Assembly: GCA_003028315.1 (NCBI GenBank)
Contig: CP028150.1
Coordinates: forward strand, 620,001-684,000
Source: Neisseria mucosa
GTDB taxonomy: Bacteria > Pseudomonadota > Gammaproteobacteria > Burkholderiales > Neisseriaceae
Reading direction: 5' to 3'
DNA: 64,000 bases
Under the pieces are notes generated by a model that was not told the DNA's origin, ran no database searches, and saw only the letters and a program-made list of their open reading frames with translations. Shown piece after piece: positions 8,810 through 18,030 of the stretch (position 1 is its first letter; every line of letters begins with the position of its first letter). Position numbers and translations under genes: made by a program.

Positions 8810-9714
8810 TATAGTCAATTAAAATCAAAATAGGATAGTAACGCATCGTCAAATCGGGCGTAATCAGACAATACGGTTCGCAGATACCGCTTAATATTCG
8901 CCCACACCTTCTCAATCGGATTGAGCTCAGGTGAATAAGGAGCAAGAGGCAATACCTTATGTCCCCATTTTTCCGCCATTTCCCGTAAGACACCCATACG
9001 GTGAAATCGTGCATTATCTAAAATAATCACCGATTTTTGAGTCAATGCAGGCAGTAGGCATTGCTGAAACCACGCTTCAAAAAAGACTCCGGTCATCGTA
9101 TTTTGATAAACCATCGGAGCAATCAGCCGGTTGCCGACTTGTGCGGACACCAGAGATAAGCGTCGGTATCTTTTTCCACTTATCTGCGCTTTCACTATTT
9201 GCCCTTTCTGGCTGCGGGCATAGGGGCGGAACAGGTAGCGGTCAAATCCTGTTTCATCCAAATAAACACGTTGGTAGTCGGAAAATTCGGCCAGCTGTGT
9301 CAAATAATGCGTTACTTTGGCCGGATCTTGTTCTTTGTAAGTGGTGGTCTTTTTTTGCGCGTCATTCCCATCTGTTTGAGTGCATAGCAAACGGCGGCTG
9401 GCGTACAATCAAAATGTTTGGCGATTTCATGCAGATAGGCATCCGGATGTTGCCCAACATATTGAGCCAGTTTTTGCCTATCCAATTTGACGGCATTTAG
9501 ACCGGTAACTTGATGTTTTAGGCTGCCTGTTTGTTTTTTAAGGCGAATCCACAGGTAAAGCGTGTTTCTTGACAAGTTAAACGTTGCTGCGGTTTGGTTG
9601 ATGTTTTTGCATTGTTCGTAATAGTTTAAAGCTTTTTTTCTTAAGTCCGCAGAGTATGCCATGGTTAGACTTTCAAAGTTGAGTATTGTACTATTTTATT
9701 TTTAATTGACTATA
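8810..9714 (-). mobile_element. IS630-family insertion sequence, copy B, nested in IS481
   Basis: This 905-bp copy has the same ends as copy A. Comparing the flanks with the uninterrupted IS481 copy at 22.4 kb shows insertion at a TA dinucleotide in that transposase gene. Confidence 0.92.
8815..9662 (-). CDS. IS630-family transposase, two frames joined by -1 frameshift
   Basis: The arrangement is the same as in copy A. The helix-turn-helix frame runs 9662 to 9312, the DDE frame ends at 8815, and the overlap holds the A7G slip site. The catalytic motifs YLDETGF, LDNARFHR and SPELNPIEKVW are intact. Small differences from copy A (LRKKALNY, NINQTAAT) show the copies have begun to diverge. Confidence 0.85.
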
Positions 9715-10477
9715 TCAAAGCGGCACAACTCCTTTTGCCGATGTTCCGGACTCTCAAACGACTGTTTCTCATGCCACATCTCCATCAGGGTACGGATAAC
9801 CCGCTCCGCCTTACCGTTGGTCTGCGGACGGGCAACCCGGGTAAACTTTTGACCAATCCCGTTCTCGTAACAGGCTACACCGAAAGCATGGTTGGCCGAG
9901 CCTTTGTATTCCGTACCGTTGTCGGAGTAAACGCACTCAATCAGGTATGGGCAGGGATCAATCAGGTGTTCGGTCAGAAACTTGGCGGCGCTGTCTGCGG
10001 TTTTGTCCGGCAAAATGGCGGCGTATAGCTCCCTTGAGAAATCGTCGATGGCGACAAACAGGTAATCCCGCTTATCGGTGGCTTTCTGCCCTTTGAGCAG
10101 CGGCAGCCGTTTGGTATCGGGATGCACCGGCTTTCCGGGGTAGGATTTATTGTAGCGTTTGGCCTGCTTTTTGAGTTTTTCCTGAATGCTGCGTTCTACC
10201 TTGGCCAGGCGTTTCATTCCGTACTTTGCCTGTTTGAAACGGTTGTTGGTACTGGTTTGGGGTTTGAGCAGTCTGCCTCTTGCGGCTTTAAGTGCGCGGT
10301 AAATGGTGACGCGGCTGACTTGGTAGCGGCGTGCCAGGGAGGTGACGCTTTCCTTCCCCTGCGTGTAGGCCAGCCAAACGGCTTGTCGGTGGTGCGGGGT
10401 GAGGCGGGTGTTTTTGTGCATGTTCATGTTTCAGTATTCTCCTGGAAATACTGTAAACAACGCTACTGGTTTCTACA

Positions 10478-10631
10478 CGCCTAAAAGGCGGCCCGGATGC
10501 CTTATTATGGGGTATCCGGGGAGGATTAAGGGGGTATTTGGGTAAAATCAGGAGCAATTAGGGGCGAAAACAGCCGAAAACCTGTGTTTGGGTTTTGGCT
10601 GTTGGGGGAAAAGGAATTTTGCAAAGGTCTC
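10478..10631 (-). mobile_element. IS1106-like (IS5 family) end remnant
   Basis: The 154 bp from CGCCTAAAAGGCGG to TTTGCAAAGGTCTC match the non-coding end of the larger IS1106-like element at 17375-17545 in reverse. The transposase part was removed when the IS481 junction formed. Confidence 0.8.
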
Positions 10632-10691
10632 TATATCATTAATACAGCCAAAAACCGACATAGGTCAAACAACAAGATGAAAAACCGATAC

Positions 10692-10703
10692 AGGCCGTCT
10701 GAA
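10692..10703 (+). repeat. AG-type uptake sequence
   Basis: AGGCCGTCTGAA lies downstream of actP. It differs from the window's main form AGGTCGTCTGAA by one base. Confidence 0.7.
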
Positions 10704-10726
10704 AAAACAGCCTGCAAAAACGGAAA

Positions 10727-12415
10727 TCAATGATCGCTTGCTTCGGCTGCGCCCATACCCGTCATCGAACGGACATACTGAGCGTTAAAACCCGCCTTGT
10801 CGCAGCCGGCCTGTTCCGATTTGTCGGCCAGCGACACCAGCCAGGCCACGATAAAGGCCAGCGGGATGGTAAACAGCGCGGGATTACCGTAGGGGAAGAC
10901 GGGTTTGTCGTGATGCAGCACACTCACCCACACGGTCGGGCCCAGCAAAATCAGCACCAAGGCGCCGAGCAGCCCCGCGAAACCGCCCGCAATCGCCCCG
11001 CGCGTGGTCAGTCCCTTCCAAAACATACTGAGCATCAGCACGGGGAAATTGGCCGATGCCGCCAACGCGAAAGCCAACCCGACCATAAAGGCAACATTCT
11101 GATTCTCAAAGGCTGCCCCGAACAAAATAGCCACGATGCCCAAAGTCAGCGTGGCCGCCTTGGAAACCCGCATCTCCTCGTGCTGCGTGGCCTTACCTTT
11201 GCGGATGACTGAAGCATACAGATCATGGCTTACAGCCGATGCGCCCGAAAGCGTCAGCCCCGCCACCACCGCCAAAATTGTGGCAAAGGCGACGGCCGAA
11301 ATGAAGCCCAGCAGCAAATCGCCACCCGTGGCTCCCGCCAAGTGCACCGCCGCCATATTTGTGCCGCCCACCATTTCGTACACGCTTTTGCCTTCTTTGA
11401 CAACCTGCGTGAAAAACTGCGGGTTATCGCGGCTCAGGAAAATAATCGCGCCAAAGCCGATGATAATCGTCAGCAGGTAGAAATAACCGATAAGCCCCGT
11501 AGCCACCACCACCGACTTGCGTGCTTCTCGCGCATCAGGCACGGTGAAAAAGCGCATCAGAATGTGCGGCAGCCCGGCCGTGCCGAACATCAGTGCGAAA
11601 CCGAGCGACAGCGCGTCCACCGGGTTTTTGACCAGCCCGCCGGGTGACATGATTGCCTCGCCCTTTTCATGCGCCGATACGGCCTGGCCGAACATGGTTT
11701 CCAGATTGAACCCCGCATGTTGCAACACAAAAAACGCCATCAGCGTCGCCCCGCCCAGCAGTAACACCGCCTTAATCATCTGAACCCATGTCGTTGCCAG
11801 CATCCCGCCGAACAGCACATAGGCCACCATCAGCACGCCCACCAGTATCACGGCGGAAAGGTAGCTCATGCCGAACAAAAGCTGAATCAGCTTGCCCGCA
11901 CCCACCACCTGCGCGATTAAATAAAGAATCACCACCAAAAGCGAACTTGCGGCAGAAAACACCCTCACCGGCGTTTGTTTCAGGCGGTAGGCGGCCACAT
12001 CCGAAAACGTGTACCGTCCCAGATTACGCAGCCGCTCAGCCACCAAAAACAGCACAACAGGCCAGCCGACCAAAAAGCCCGTGGAATAAATCAGCCCGTC
12101 GTAGCCGCTGGTAAACACCATTGCCGAAATGCCGAGAAAAGACGCGGCGGACATATAGTCGCCCGCAATCGCCAGCCCGTTCTGCGTGCCGGAAATCCCG
12201 CCGCCGCCCGTATAGAAATCCTTGGCCGAACGGTTTTGCCGTGCCGCCCACTTGGTAATCAGCAGCGTGCTGCCGACAAAGACGAAAAACATCACGATGG
12301 CGGTCCAATTGGTCGCCTGCCGCTGCACGTCGCCCGTCAGCGCGTCCGCATACGCCGCATTCGCAAATATCGGCGAAATGAAATATAATATTGTTTTTAT
12401 GTATATTTTTTTCAT
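10727..12415 (-). CDS. actP: Cation/acetate symporter ActP
   Basis: The 562-residue sodium:solute symporter imports acetate (and glycolate in E. coli) across the inner membrane. It has an N-terminal signal-like segment ending ANAAYADALTGD and about 13-14 membrane helices. The characteristic blocks NGLAIAGDYMSAASFLGIS, GGMLATTWVQMIKAVLL and LTLSGASAVSHDLYA are present. ATG 12415 is chosen over an upstream in-frame start at 12514 because AAGGA lies nine bases before it and the family signal peptide begins there. It follows the DUF485 gene in the same direction, as in acs-yjcH-actP operons. Confidence 0.93.
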   Translation of the reverse strand: MKKIYIKTILYFISPIFANAAYADALTGDVQRQATNWTAIVMFFVFVGSTLLITKWAARQNRSAKDFYTGGGGISGTQNGLAIAGDYMSAASFLGISAMVFTSGYDGLIYSTGFLVGWPVVLFLVAERLRNLGRYTFSDVAAYRLKQTPVRVFSAASSLLVVILYLIAQVVGAGKLIQLLFGMSYLSAVILVGVLMVAYVLFGGMLATTWVQMIKAVLLLGGATLMAFFVLQHAGFNLETMFGQAVSAHEKGEAIMSPGGLVKNPVDALSLGFALMFGTAGLPHILMRFFTVPDAREARKSVVVATGLIGYFYLLTIIIGFGAIIFLSRDNPQFFTQVVKEGKSVYEMVGGTNMAAVHLAGATGGDLLLGFISAVAFATILAVVAGLTLSGASAVSHDLYASVIRKGKATQHEEMRVSKAATLTLGIVAILFGAAFENQNVAFMVGLAFALAASANFPVLMLSMFWKGLTTRGAIAGGFAGLLGALVLILLGPTVWVSVLHHDKPVFPYGNPALFTIPLAFIVAWLVSLADKSEQAGCDKAGFNAQYVRSMTGMGAAEASDH

Positions 12416-12525
12416 CGGAATTTCCTTAATGGTTGAAACTGAGCCCTTTGGGGCAGTAGAATCTGGATTTTTTGTAACAACAGGCGTTATCCCTTTCCAA
12501 TCGGACAGGTACATGAAGCTGTGCC

Positions 12526-12888
12526 TTATGCATGTTCCTGTACGTTAGTACAGGATGCATCCCCCTGAACTTCACGTACCACCTCCCGCGTGGTTTTTTC
12601 GAAATAGCCGTTGGCCAACCACACATACGCCAGTGTAATAAGGAAGGAAAATACAATAACGGCGATGCCGGCGTAGATGCCCCAAGTGGTAACGCCTCCT
12701 TCGGAAACTTTGCGTCCCAAAAGGTCGGGGCGCGTGCCGATGATCCAGATGAAGGCCGTGTAAACGGAAAACATTACTGCCGAAAACGACCAGCCTAGCA
12801 ACGACTTCTGCCGCGCCATTTTTTGGAATTTCGGATTATTCAGGATTTCAGCCGTTAATCTGGCCTCTTCCGTAGATGATTTGCCCAT
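12526..12888 (-). CDS. DUF485 inner-membrane protein (YjcH-like)
   Basis: The 120-residue protein has two membrane helices (WSFSAVMFSVYTAFIWIIG and IYAGIAVIVFSFLITLAYVW). It belongs to the DUF485 family, which accompanies ActP-type symporters. The start ATG 12888 follows AGGAG at seven bases; upstream in-frame codons lack a ribosome site. It precedes actP by 110 bp in the same direction, so the two form an acetate-uptake operon. Its exact role (probably symporter assembly or regulation) is not established. Confidence 0.88.
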   Translation of the reverse strand: MGKSSTEEARLTAEILNNPKFQKMARQKSLLGWSFSAVMFSVYTAFIWIIGTRPDLLGRKVSEGGVTTWGIYAGIAVIVFSFLITLAYVWLANGYFEKTTREVVREVQGDASCTNVQEHA

Positions 12889-13244
12889 CGGTTTGCTCCT
12901 TATGTAGGGGTTATTTAATTGCGAAGCGGCAGCCCGCCGAGATATTAAATGTCCAAGCCGCACCCGATGCCAATCGCAAATTCTGATTAAGCCTATCCGG
13001 ACTACCTATGGCTTGATTCAATTTAATGAATATAAAAGAAAAAATTTTAAAAACGATATTTTTGGCGCGGTAATTGCAAATTTGGATAAGGATTATCAAA
13101 AAGGTTGATGCCTAATAAGGCCGAAGTAATTCGGTTTCTGAGTAGTTAATTGATTTTAAATAAGAAAATTCAAACAAATGCACAGATAAACATGGGCAAA
13201 ACAGACAGAACGCTGCCCTCTATCTGTAGAAAAAAGAAGAATAT
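12889..13244. promoter_or_regulatory. Divergent intergenic region between DUF485-actP and a LysR gene
   Basis: This 356-bp AT-rich stretch separates divergent genes, the classic layout for a LysR regulator and its target. I see no gene in it and cannot point to a definite operator. Confidence 0.5.
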
Positions 13245-14141
13245 ATGGATATCAATCAATTGCGCGCCTTTATCACTGTGGCGCATACGCAAAATCTGAC
13301 ACAGGCCGCCGAAAGGCTGTTTTTGTCGCAACCGGCCGTTTCCGCCCAAATCAAGGCCATAGAAAGCGACGTCGGTACGCCGCTTTTCATCCGCACCAGC
13401 AACGGTATGCAGCTTACCCGCGCAGGCGAAGTGCTGCTGCCCGAAGCCGAAGCCCTGATGCAGCACAAGCACCGTTTGGAAAAGTTTGCCGAAACGCTGT
13501 CGGAACACTTCGTCTTCCATGCGCAGCTCGGCCTGATCCACCCCATAGCATCACACAAGGTAACCGAACTGACCCGCCTGATCCAACAGCGCAGTCCCGA
13601 TGTGCAACTTCACATCCAATACGGTATGAGCGGCGAAATTTTGGAACGCCTGACCGCAAAGCGGCTGCACGGCGGTTTTTTCCTCGGCAACATAGAAGGA
13701 CGCAGCCTGCAATGCCGTTTCCTGCAAAACATCGCCTACGCCTTGATTTGCCCGGATGGGGAAGAAGATAAGTTGCGGCGCGGTTTGCCCAAAAGCCTGA
13801 ATGACTACACTTGGATAGAGATGTCCGGCATATCCGGCAGCCACAAAAACCTACAGCAGTTCTGGCACCGCCACAAGCTGTCGCCCAAAAAGCAGATCAT
13901 CTGCGATTATCCTCAAACCATTATCGACTTGGTCGCCGATGGTGCGGGACTGGCCATGGTGCCCAAACATACCGCCAAAGCCGCCCGCACACAAGGCAAA
14001 CCCGTCGCCCTGATAGACGAATTCGAACAAAGCCTGCCGCTGCATTTCGTTTATCTGGACGAATATGGCACCGACCACGCCCTATTGTTGCTGCTGGATT
14101 GTGTGTTGGAAGTTTGGCAGGCCGAAATCGGCAAAGCCTGA
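13245..14141 (+). CDS. LysR-family transcriptional regulator
   Basis: The 298-residue protein has a winged helix-turn-helix at residues 1-60 (MDINQLRAFITVAHTQNLTQ, LSQPAVSAQIKAIESDVGTP, LTRAGEVLLP) and a periplasmic-binding-like effector domain from about 90 to 290. The position, divergent from the DUF485-actP operon, suggests control of acetate uptake, but the effector and target are inferred from layout only. Length and domain order are normal for the family. Confidence 0.9.
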   Translation: MDINQLRAFITVAHTQNLTQAAERLFLSQPAVSAQIKAIESDVGTPLFIRTSNGMQLTRAGEVLLPEAEALMQHKHRLEKFAETLSEHFVFHAQLGLIHPIASHKVTELTRLIQQRSPDVQLHIQYGMSGEILERLTAKRLHGGFFLGNIEGRSLQCRFLQNIAYALICPDGEEDKLRRGLPKSLNDYTWIEMSGISGSHKNLQQFWHRHKLSPKKQIICDYPQTIIDLVADGAGLAMVPKHTAKAARTQGKPVALIDEFEQSLPLHFVYLDEYGTDHALLLLLDCVLEVWQAEIGKA

Positions 14142-14180
14142 CCAACCCCTTTATCCATCCCGTCAGAAACACCCGCCCCT

Positions 14181-14888
14181 TCACAAATGTTCTTCTGCAA
14201 GGGCGGCGGTCTGCCTTATGTCTTCCTCCGGCAATGTGGTTAGTCTGCCGGTTAGAATTTTCAACAATACCCCATAGGCGGGCAGGAAAAACAGGGTGCA
14301 AACAGCCAGTTTGAACAGATAATCAACAAAGGCGATATGCGGCCAATTGGCAGCCATAAATTTGTCGCCGCTGCCGGCAAAGGCTATGCCGAAAAAAAGT
14401 AAAGTGTCGATTGCATTGCCGGCAAACATTGATGAAAAAGGGGCAATCCACCACGATTTCAGGCGGCGCAGCCGGTTGAACACGAAAATATCCAATATCT
14501 GTCCGACCGCATAAGCCGAAAAACTGGCGACGGCGATACGGAACACAGACGGTATGAATACGGCCAAAGAGGCAAAACCGACCCATGTGCCGTTTTGGAA
14601 CAAGACGGATAATGCGTAAGACAGCGCCAGAGCGGGAAACATGACGAAAAATACTATCCTCCGCGCCAGCCGCTGCCCGAAAATCCGAACGGTCAAATCG
14701 GTAGCCAAAAAGATAAACGGAAAGGTCAGTGCGCCCCAAGTGGAATGTACTTCAAATCCGTTGGGCAGGGTTACGGTGAAGGGGAATTGCACCAAATAAT
14801 TGCTTGAGGCAATAATGAGCATATGGAACAATACCAGCCAAAACAGCGCATGCCGTTGCTGGGCATAAGAGAAGCCGTTGTCTTGCAT
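14181..14888 (-). CDS. yhhQ: Queuosine precursor transporter (YhhQ family)
   Basis: The 235-residue membrane protein of the DUF165/Vut_1 family has about six helices. It carries family segments TWGALTFPFIFLATDLTVRI and WWIAPFSSMFAGNAIDTLLF. E. coli YhhQ takes up 7-cyano- and 7-aminomethyl-7-deazaguanine for queuosine synthesis, and the same role is likely here. It overlaps nothing and faces the LysR gene tail-to-tail; the EamA gene starts divergently 48 bp away. Confidence 0.85.
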   Translation of the reverse strand: MQDNGFSYAQQRHALFWLVLFHMLIIASSNYLVQFPFTVTLPNGFEVHSTWGALTFPFIFLATDLTVRIFGQRLARRIVFFVMFPALALSYALSVLFQNGTWVGFASLAVFIPSVFRIAVASFSAYAVGQILDIFVFNRLRRLKSWWIAPFSSMFAGNAIDTLLFFGIAFAGSGDKFMAANWPHIAFVDYLFKLAVCTLFFLPAYGVLLKILTGRLTTLPEEDIRQTAALAEEHL

Positions 14889-14936
14889 AGGAATCCTTGA
14901 TTTTTGTTTAAATATTTGAAATTAGAAGGCGGTAAA

Positions 14937-15434
14937 ATGGAAAATACTTGGTTTTATTGGGCATTGGCTTCTGCTTTCTTTGCCGCTTTGACGGCTGTTT
15001 TTGCCAAAGCCGGCTTGCAGGACATCGATTCGGATTTTGCCACCTTTATCCGCACATTGGTTATTTTGGCTGCCTTGGCGGCATTTTTGAGTTATGCGGG
15101 CAAATGGCAGGGCGTGACCGATTTTTCCGCGCGCAATTGGACGTTCCTGATATTGTCGGGTTTGGCCACAGGCGTATCTTGGCTGGCTTATTTTAAGGCC
15201 TTGCAGATGGGCGAGGCCTCAAAGGTCGCGCCTGTGGATAAATTCAGTATCGTGCTGGTGGCGTTATTCGCAGTGGTGTTGAAGGAATGGCCGTCTTCCC
15301 AGGAATGGCTGGGCATTGGGCTGATTGCCGCCGGCGTGCTGACTTTGGCCGAGACCTTTGCAAAAAAGCACTTCCCCCGACAGCTGAAACCCAAACACAG
15401 GTTTTCGGCTGTTTTCGCCCCCAATCACTCCTAA
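14937..15434 (+). CDS. Single-domain EamA transporter with an IS-derived C-terminus
   Basis: Residues 1-138 form one EamA (drug/metabolite transporter) domain with five hydrophobic helices (YWALASAFFAALTAVFAKAG, WLGIGLIAAGVLTLA). Half-size EamA proteins normally end soon after this helix. Here the gene runs directly into the end of an IS1106-like remnant at 15351 (GAGACCTTTG), giving about 28 new residues (ETFAKKHFPRQ...). Start ATG 14937 follows a GAAGG ribosome site; a further in-frame ATG lies at 14904 without one. The transporter may still work, but its tail is foreign. Confidence 0.78.
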   Translation: MENTWFYWALASAFFAALTAVFAKAGLQDIDSDFATFIRTLVILAALAAFLSYAGKWQGVTDFSARNWTFLILSGLATGVSWLAYFKALQMGEASKVAPVDKFSIVLVALFAVVLKEWPSSQEWLGIGLIAAGVLTLAETFAKKHFPRQLKPKHRFSAVFAPNHS

Positions 15435-15652
15435 TTTTACCCAATACCCCCTTAATCCTCCCCGGATACCTCATAATAAGGCATCCGGACCGCCTTTTAG
15501 GCGGCAACAGGCACACTTAGCCTGTTGGCGGCTTTCAACAGGTTCAAACACATCACCTTCAGATGGCTTTGCGCACTCACTTTAATCAGACCAAAATAGG
15601 CTGCCCGGGCATAGCGGAATTTACGGTGCAACGTACCAAAGCTTTGTTCGAT
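15351..15652 (-). mobile_element. IS1106-like remnant with transposase C-terminus
   Basis: It begins with the terminal repeat GAGACCTTTGCAAAA inside the EamA gene. It keeps the last 50 or so transposase codons antisense (EQSFGTLHRKFRYARAAYFG ... NRLSVPVAA, stop near 15500) and breaks off at about 15652, where unrelated sequence begins. Confidence 0.82.
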
Positions 15653-15789
15653 TGCTGTCATTTGAAGAGAAAAAGTAGCAAGGTAAACAAAACTTGGTAG
15701 CCGGTACAGAAAAATTCCAGCCATGGTTTGCCAGGCCGGTGTACTAGGGTTCGTGTTGGAAAAATTTTTACTCAAGTTTGGGCCACATT
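15653..15789. other. Orphan sequence between two IS elements
   Basis: These 137 bp between the IS1106-like remnant and IS630 copy C match nothing recognised. When the IS630 is removed they connect with the gene fragment at 16693. Confidence 0.4.
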
Positions 15790-16694
15790 TATAGTCAATT
15801 AAAATCAAAATAGGACAGTAGCGCATCGTCAAATCGGGCGTAATCAGACAATACGGTTCGCAGATACCGCTTAATATTCGCCCACACCTTCTCAATCGGA
15901 TTGAGCTCAGGTGAATAAGGTGCAAGAGGCAATACCTTATGTCCCAATTTTTCCGCCATTTCCCGTAAGACACCCATACGGTGAAATCGTGCATTATCTA
16001 AAATAATCACCGATTTTTGAGTCAATGCGGGCAGTAGGCATTGCTGAAACCACGCTTCAAAAAAGACCCCGGTCATCGTATTTTGATAAACCATCGGAGC
16101 AATCAGCCGGTTGCCGACTTGTGCGGACACCAGAGATAAGCGTTGGTATCTTTTCCCACTTATCTGCGCTTTCACTATTTGCCCTTTCAGGCTGCGGGCA
16201 TAGGGACGGAACAGGTAGCGGTCAAATCCTGTTTCATCCAAATAAACACGTTGGTAGTCGGAAAATTCGGCCAGTTGTGTCAAATAATGCGTTACTTTGG
16301 CCGGGTCTTGTTCTTTGTAAGTGGTGGTCTTTTTTTGCGCGTCATCCCCATCTGTTTGAGTGCATAGCAAACGGCGGCTGGCGTACAATCAAAATGTTTG
16401 GCGATTTCATGCAGATAGGCATCCGGGTGTTGCCCAACATATTGAGCCAGTTTTTGCCTATCCAATTTGACGGCATTTAGACCGGTAACTTGATGTTTTA
16501 GGCTGCCTGTTTGTTTTTTAAGGCGAATCCACAGGTAAAGCGTGTTTCTTGACAAGTTAAACGTTGCTGCGGTTTGGCTGATGTTTTTGCATTGTTCGTA
16601 ATAGTTTAAAGCTTTGTTTCTTAAGTCCGCAGAGTATGCCATGGTTAGACCTTCAAAGTTGAGTATTGTACTATTTTATTTTTAATTGACTATA
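15790..16694 (-). mobile_element. IS630-family insertion sequence, copy C
   Basis: This is a 905-bp copy with TATAGTCAATTAAAA ends and a TA target duplication. It interrupts an unidentified sequence. Confidence 0.92.
15795..16642 (-). CDS. IS630-family transposase, two frames joined by -1 frameshift
   Basis: The helix-turn-helix frame runs 16642 to 16292 and the DDE frame ends at 15795, with the A7G slip site in the overlap. Catalytic motifs are intact. It differs from other copies at scattered sites (YARSLKGQIV, GKRYQRLSL, AEKLGHKVL), so it is an older or independently acquired copy. Confidence 0.85.
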
Positions 16695-16812
16695 TTTTTT
16701 TCACGAAGTGTTCTACTACGGTCTGCATAAAAATAAAAAGATGAAGGACTGGTCTGCAAAGAATTATTTATCATTGGAGGAAGAGACTCTGAAAAATATG
16801 AGCGATATATGA
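16693..16812 (+). pseudogene. C-terminal gene fragment of unknown function
   Basis: An open frame leaving IS630 copy C reads ...FFHEVFYYGLHKNKKMKDWS and continues to the stop at 16810, about 38 codons rich in Lys. It is followed by a clean terminator at 16835, which supports a real 3' gene end whose 5' part was lost to the IS. I do not recognise the family; toxin or immunity cassettes are a possibility given the neighbourhood. Confidence 0.45.
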
Positions 16813-16834
16813 AGATTTCGGAAAAATTTTTCTT

Positions 16835-16874
16835 GGGAGGTAAAACTTTTATTGTTTTGCCTCCCGAATTTTTT
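16835..16874 (+). terminator. Rho-independent terminator
   Basis: GGGAGGTAAAAC (16835-16846) pairs with GTTTTGCCTCCC (16854-16865), followed by GAATTTTTT. It lies 22 bp after the stop of the fragment at 16693. Confidence 0.85.
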
Positions 16875-17374
16875 GAAATTATAGATTTGGGAAAAGTGAA
16901 GCTATGATATGTCCTAGAGATTGCTTTTTTTGTTTAAAGCGCATACTTATATTTATATATACTATATAAGTACCTATTATAAGAATATATATATCATAAG
17001 TATATATATATCATAAGTATATATACATCGATAATTTTGGAAATTTTGGCTGACTTTCCCCATAGGGTTTGACACGATGGTCATCGGATTGTCGAGACGG
17101 AATTCGGTAAGACGCCCGTCGGCATACTCCGAGTTCGGTCGTCAACCGAACGAGGGCGAAGCTGATTTTATGTTATCGGGTTCGGCTCGACAGCCTTCGG
17201 GTTGGTAGGTGGGTTGATGACAAAAAGGGAAATAGTCGAGTATGCCAATATGGAGATGTATGCAAACTGGCGGATGGAGCGTTAGTTATGTCTGCCGAAG
17301 CAATAAATTCATCCTACGCTGTACCAATGACCAATGGGGTTAACCAAACCAACCCAAGAGCAGATTCGCGAGAT
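16875..17374. other. Gene-free stretch with AT-rich tandem repeat
   Basis: At 16984-17030 a unit of about 17 bp (TATATATATCATAAG) is repeated nearly three times in an A+T-only context. The remainder (17040-17374) has higher GC and contains short disconnected open stretches, for example one ending YANWRMER at 17286, which look like debris. No gene is supported. Confidence 0.5.
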
Positions 17375-18030
17375 GAGACCTTTGCAAAATTCCTTTTCCC
17401 CCGACAACCGAAACCCCAAACACAGGTTTTCGGCTGTTTTCGGCTGTTTTCGGCTGTTTCCGCCCCCAATCACTCCTTAATTCTACCCAAATACCCCCTT
17501 AATCCTCCCCGGATACCCGATAATCAGGCATCCGGGCCACCTTTTAGGCGGCAACAGGCACACTTAGCCTGTTAGCCGCTTTCAACAGGTTTAAACACAT
17601 CGCCTTCAGATGGCTTTGCGCACTCACTTTGAGCAGACCAAAATAGGCTGCCCGGGCGTAGCGGAATTTACGGTGCAGCGTACCGAAGCTTTGTTCGACC
17701 ACATAACGGGTCTTCGACAAATATCGGTTGCGTTTGGTTTGCGCTTCCGTCAGCGGACGGTTGCGGCAGGCTTTGCGCATAATGCCGTCTAACAACTGAT
17801 GCTCTTTCAGATGTTGCCGGTTTTCCTTACTGTCGTAGCCTTTGTCGGCATAGACAGTCGTGCCGTCGGCAATACCTTCCAGTAAAGGCGACAGGTGGTT
17901 GCACTCATGGGTATTGGCGGGGGTGATGTGCAGTTTCTCGATATAGCCTTCCTCATCGGTACGGGTATGTTGTTTGTAACCGAGTTTGTAGAGGCCGTTT
18001 TTCTTTGTCCAGCGGGCATCTTTGTCCTTA

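Larger units (their letters stand above)
8718..10427 (-). pseudogene. IS481-family transposase split by IS630
   Basis: The N-terminal 235 codons (9715-10427) carry helix-turn-helix LTPHHRQAVWLAYTQGKE and the DDE core: DTKRLPL, VAIDDFSRELY, YSDNGTEYKG and RPQTNGKAERVIRTLME. The last 30 codons (NTVKPHRSLNGDTPFEV... to the stop at 8718) lie beyond IS630 copy B, which entered at a TA inside the FYNT codons. Relative to copy 2 there are also substitutions such as VHPDTKRL for VHLDTKRL. Confidence 0.88.
8697..10477 (-). mobile_element. IS481-family insertion sequence, copy 1, interrupted by IS630 copy B
   Basis: The ends are TGTAGAAA and TTTCTACA. Without the nested 905-bp element it is about 876 bp, matching copy 2 at 22390. 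The flanks (integrase on one side, IS1106-like end on the other) share no target duplication, so a deletion has joined unrelated sequences here. Confidence 0.88.

Noticed and set aside
8718..9014. 98-codon frame spanning IS481 and IS630 copy B
   Set aside because: It is an accidental join of the IS481 transposase tail with out-of-frame IS630 sequence.
13171..13541. Antisense frame opposite the LysR gene
   Set aside because: The LysR helix-turn-helix on the plus strand is clear, and the antisense frame has no recognisable start signals.
16984..17030. AT-rich tandem repeat as a replication origin
   Set aside because: No replication gene, DnaA-box cluster or plasmid marker is near; it looks like insertion debris.
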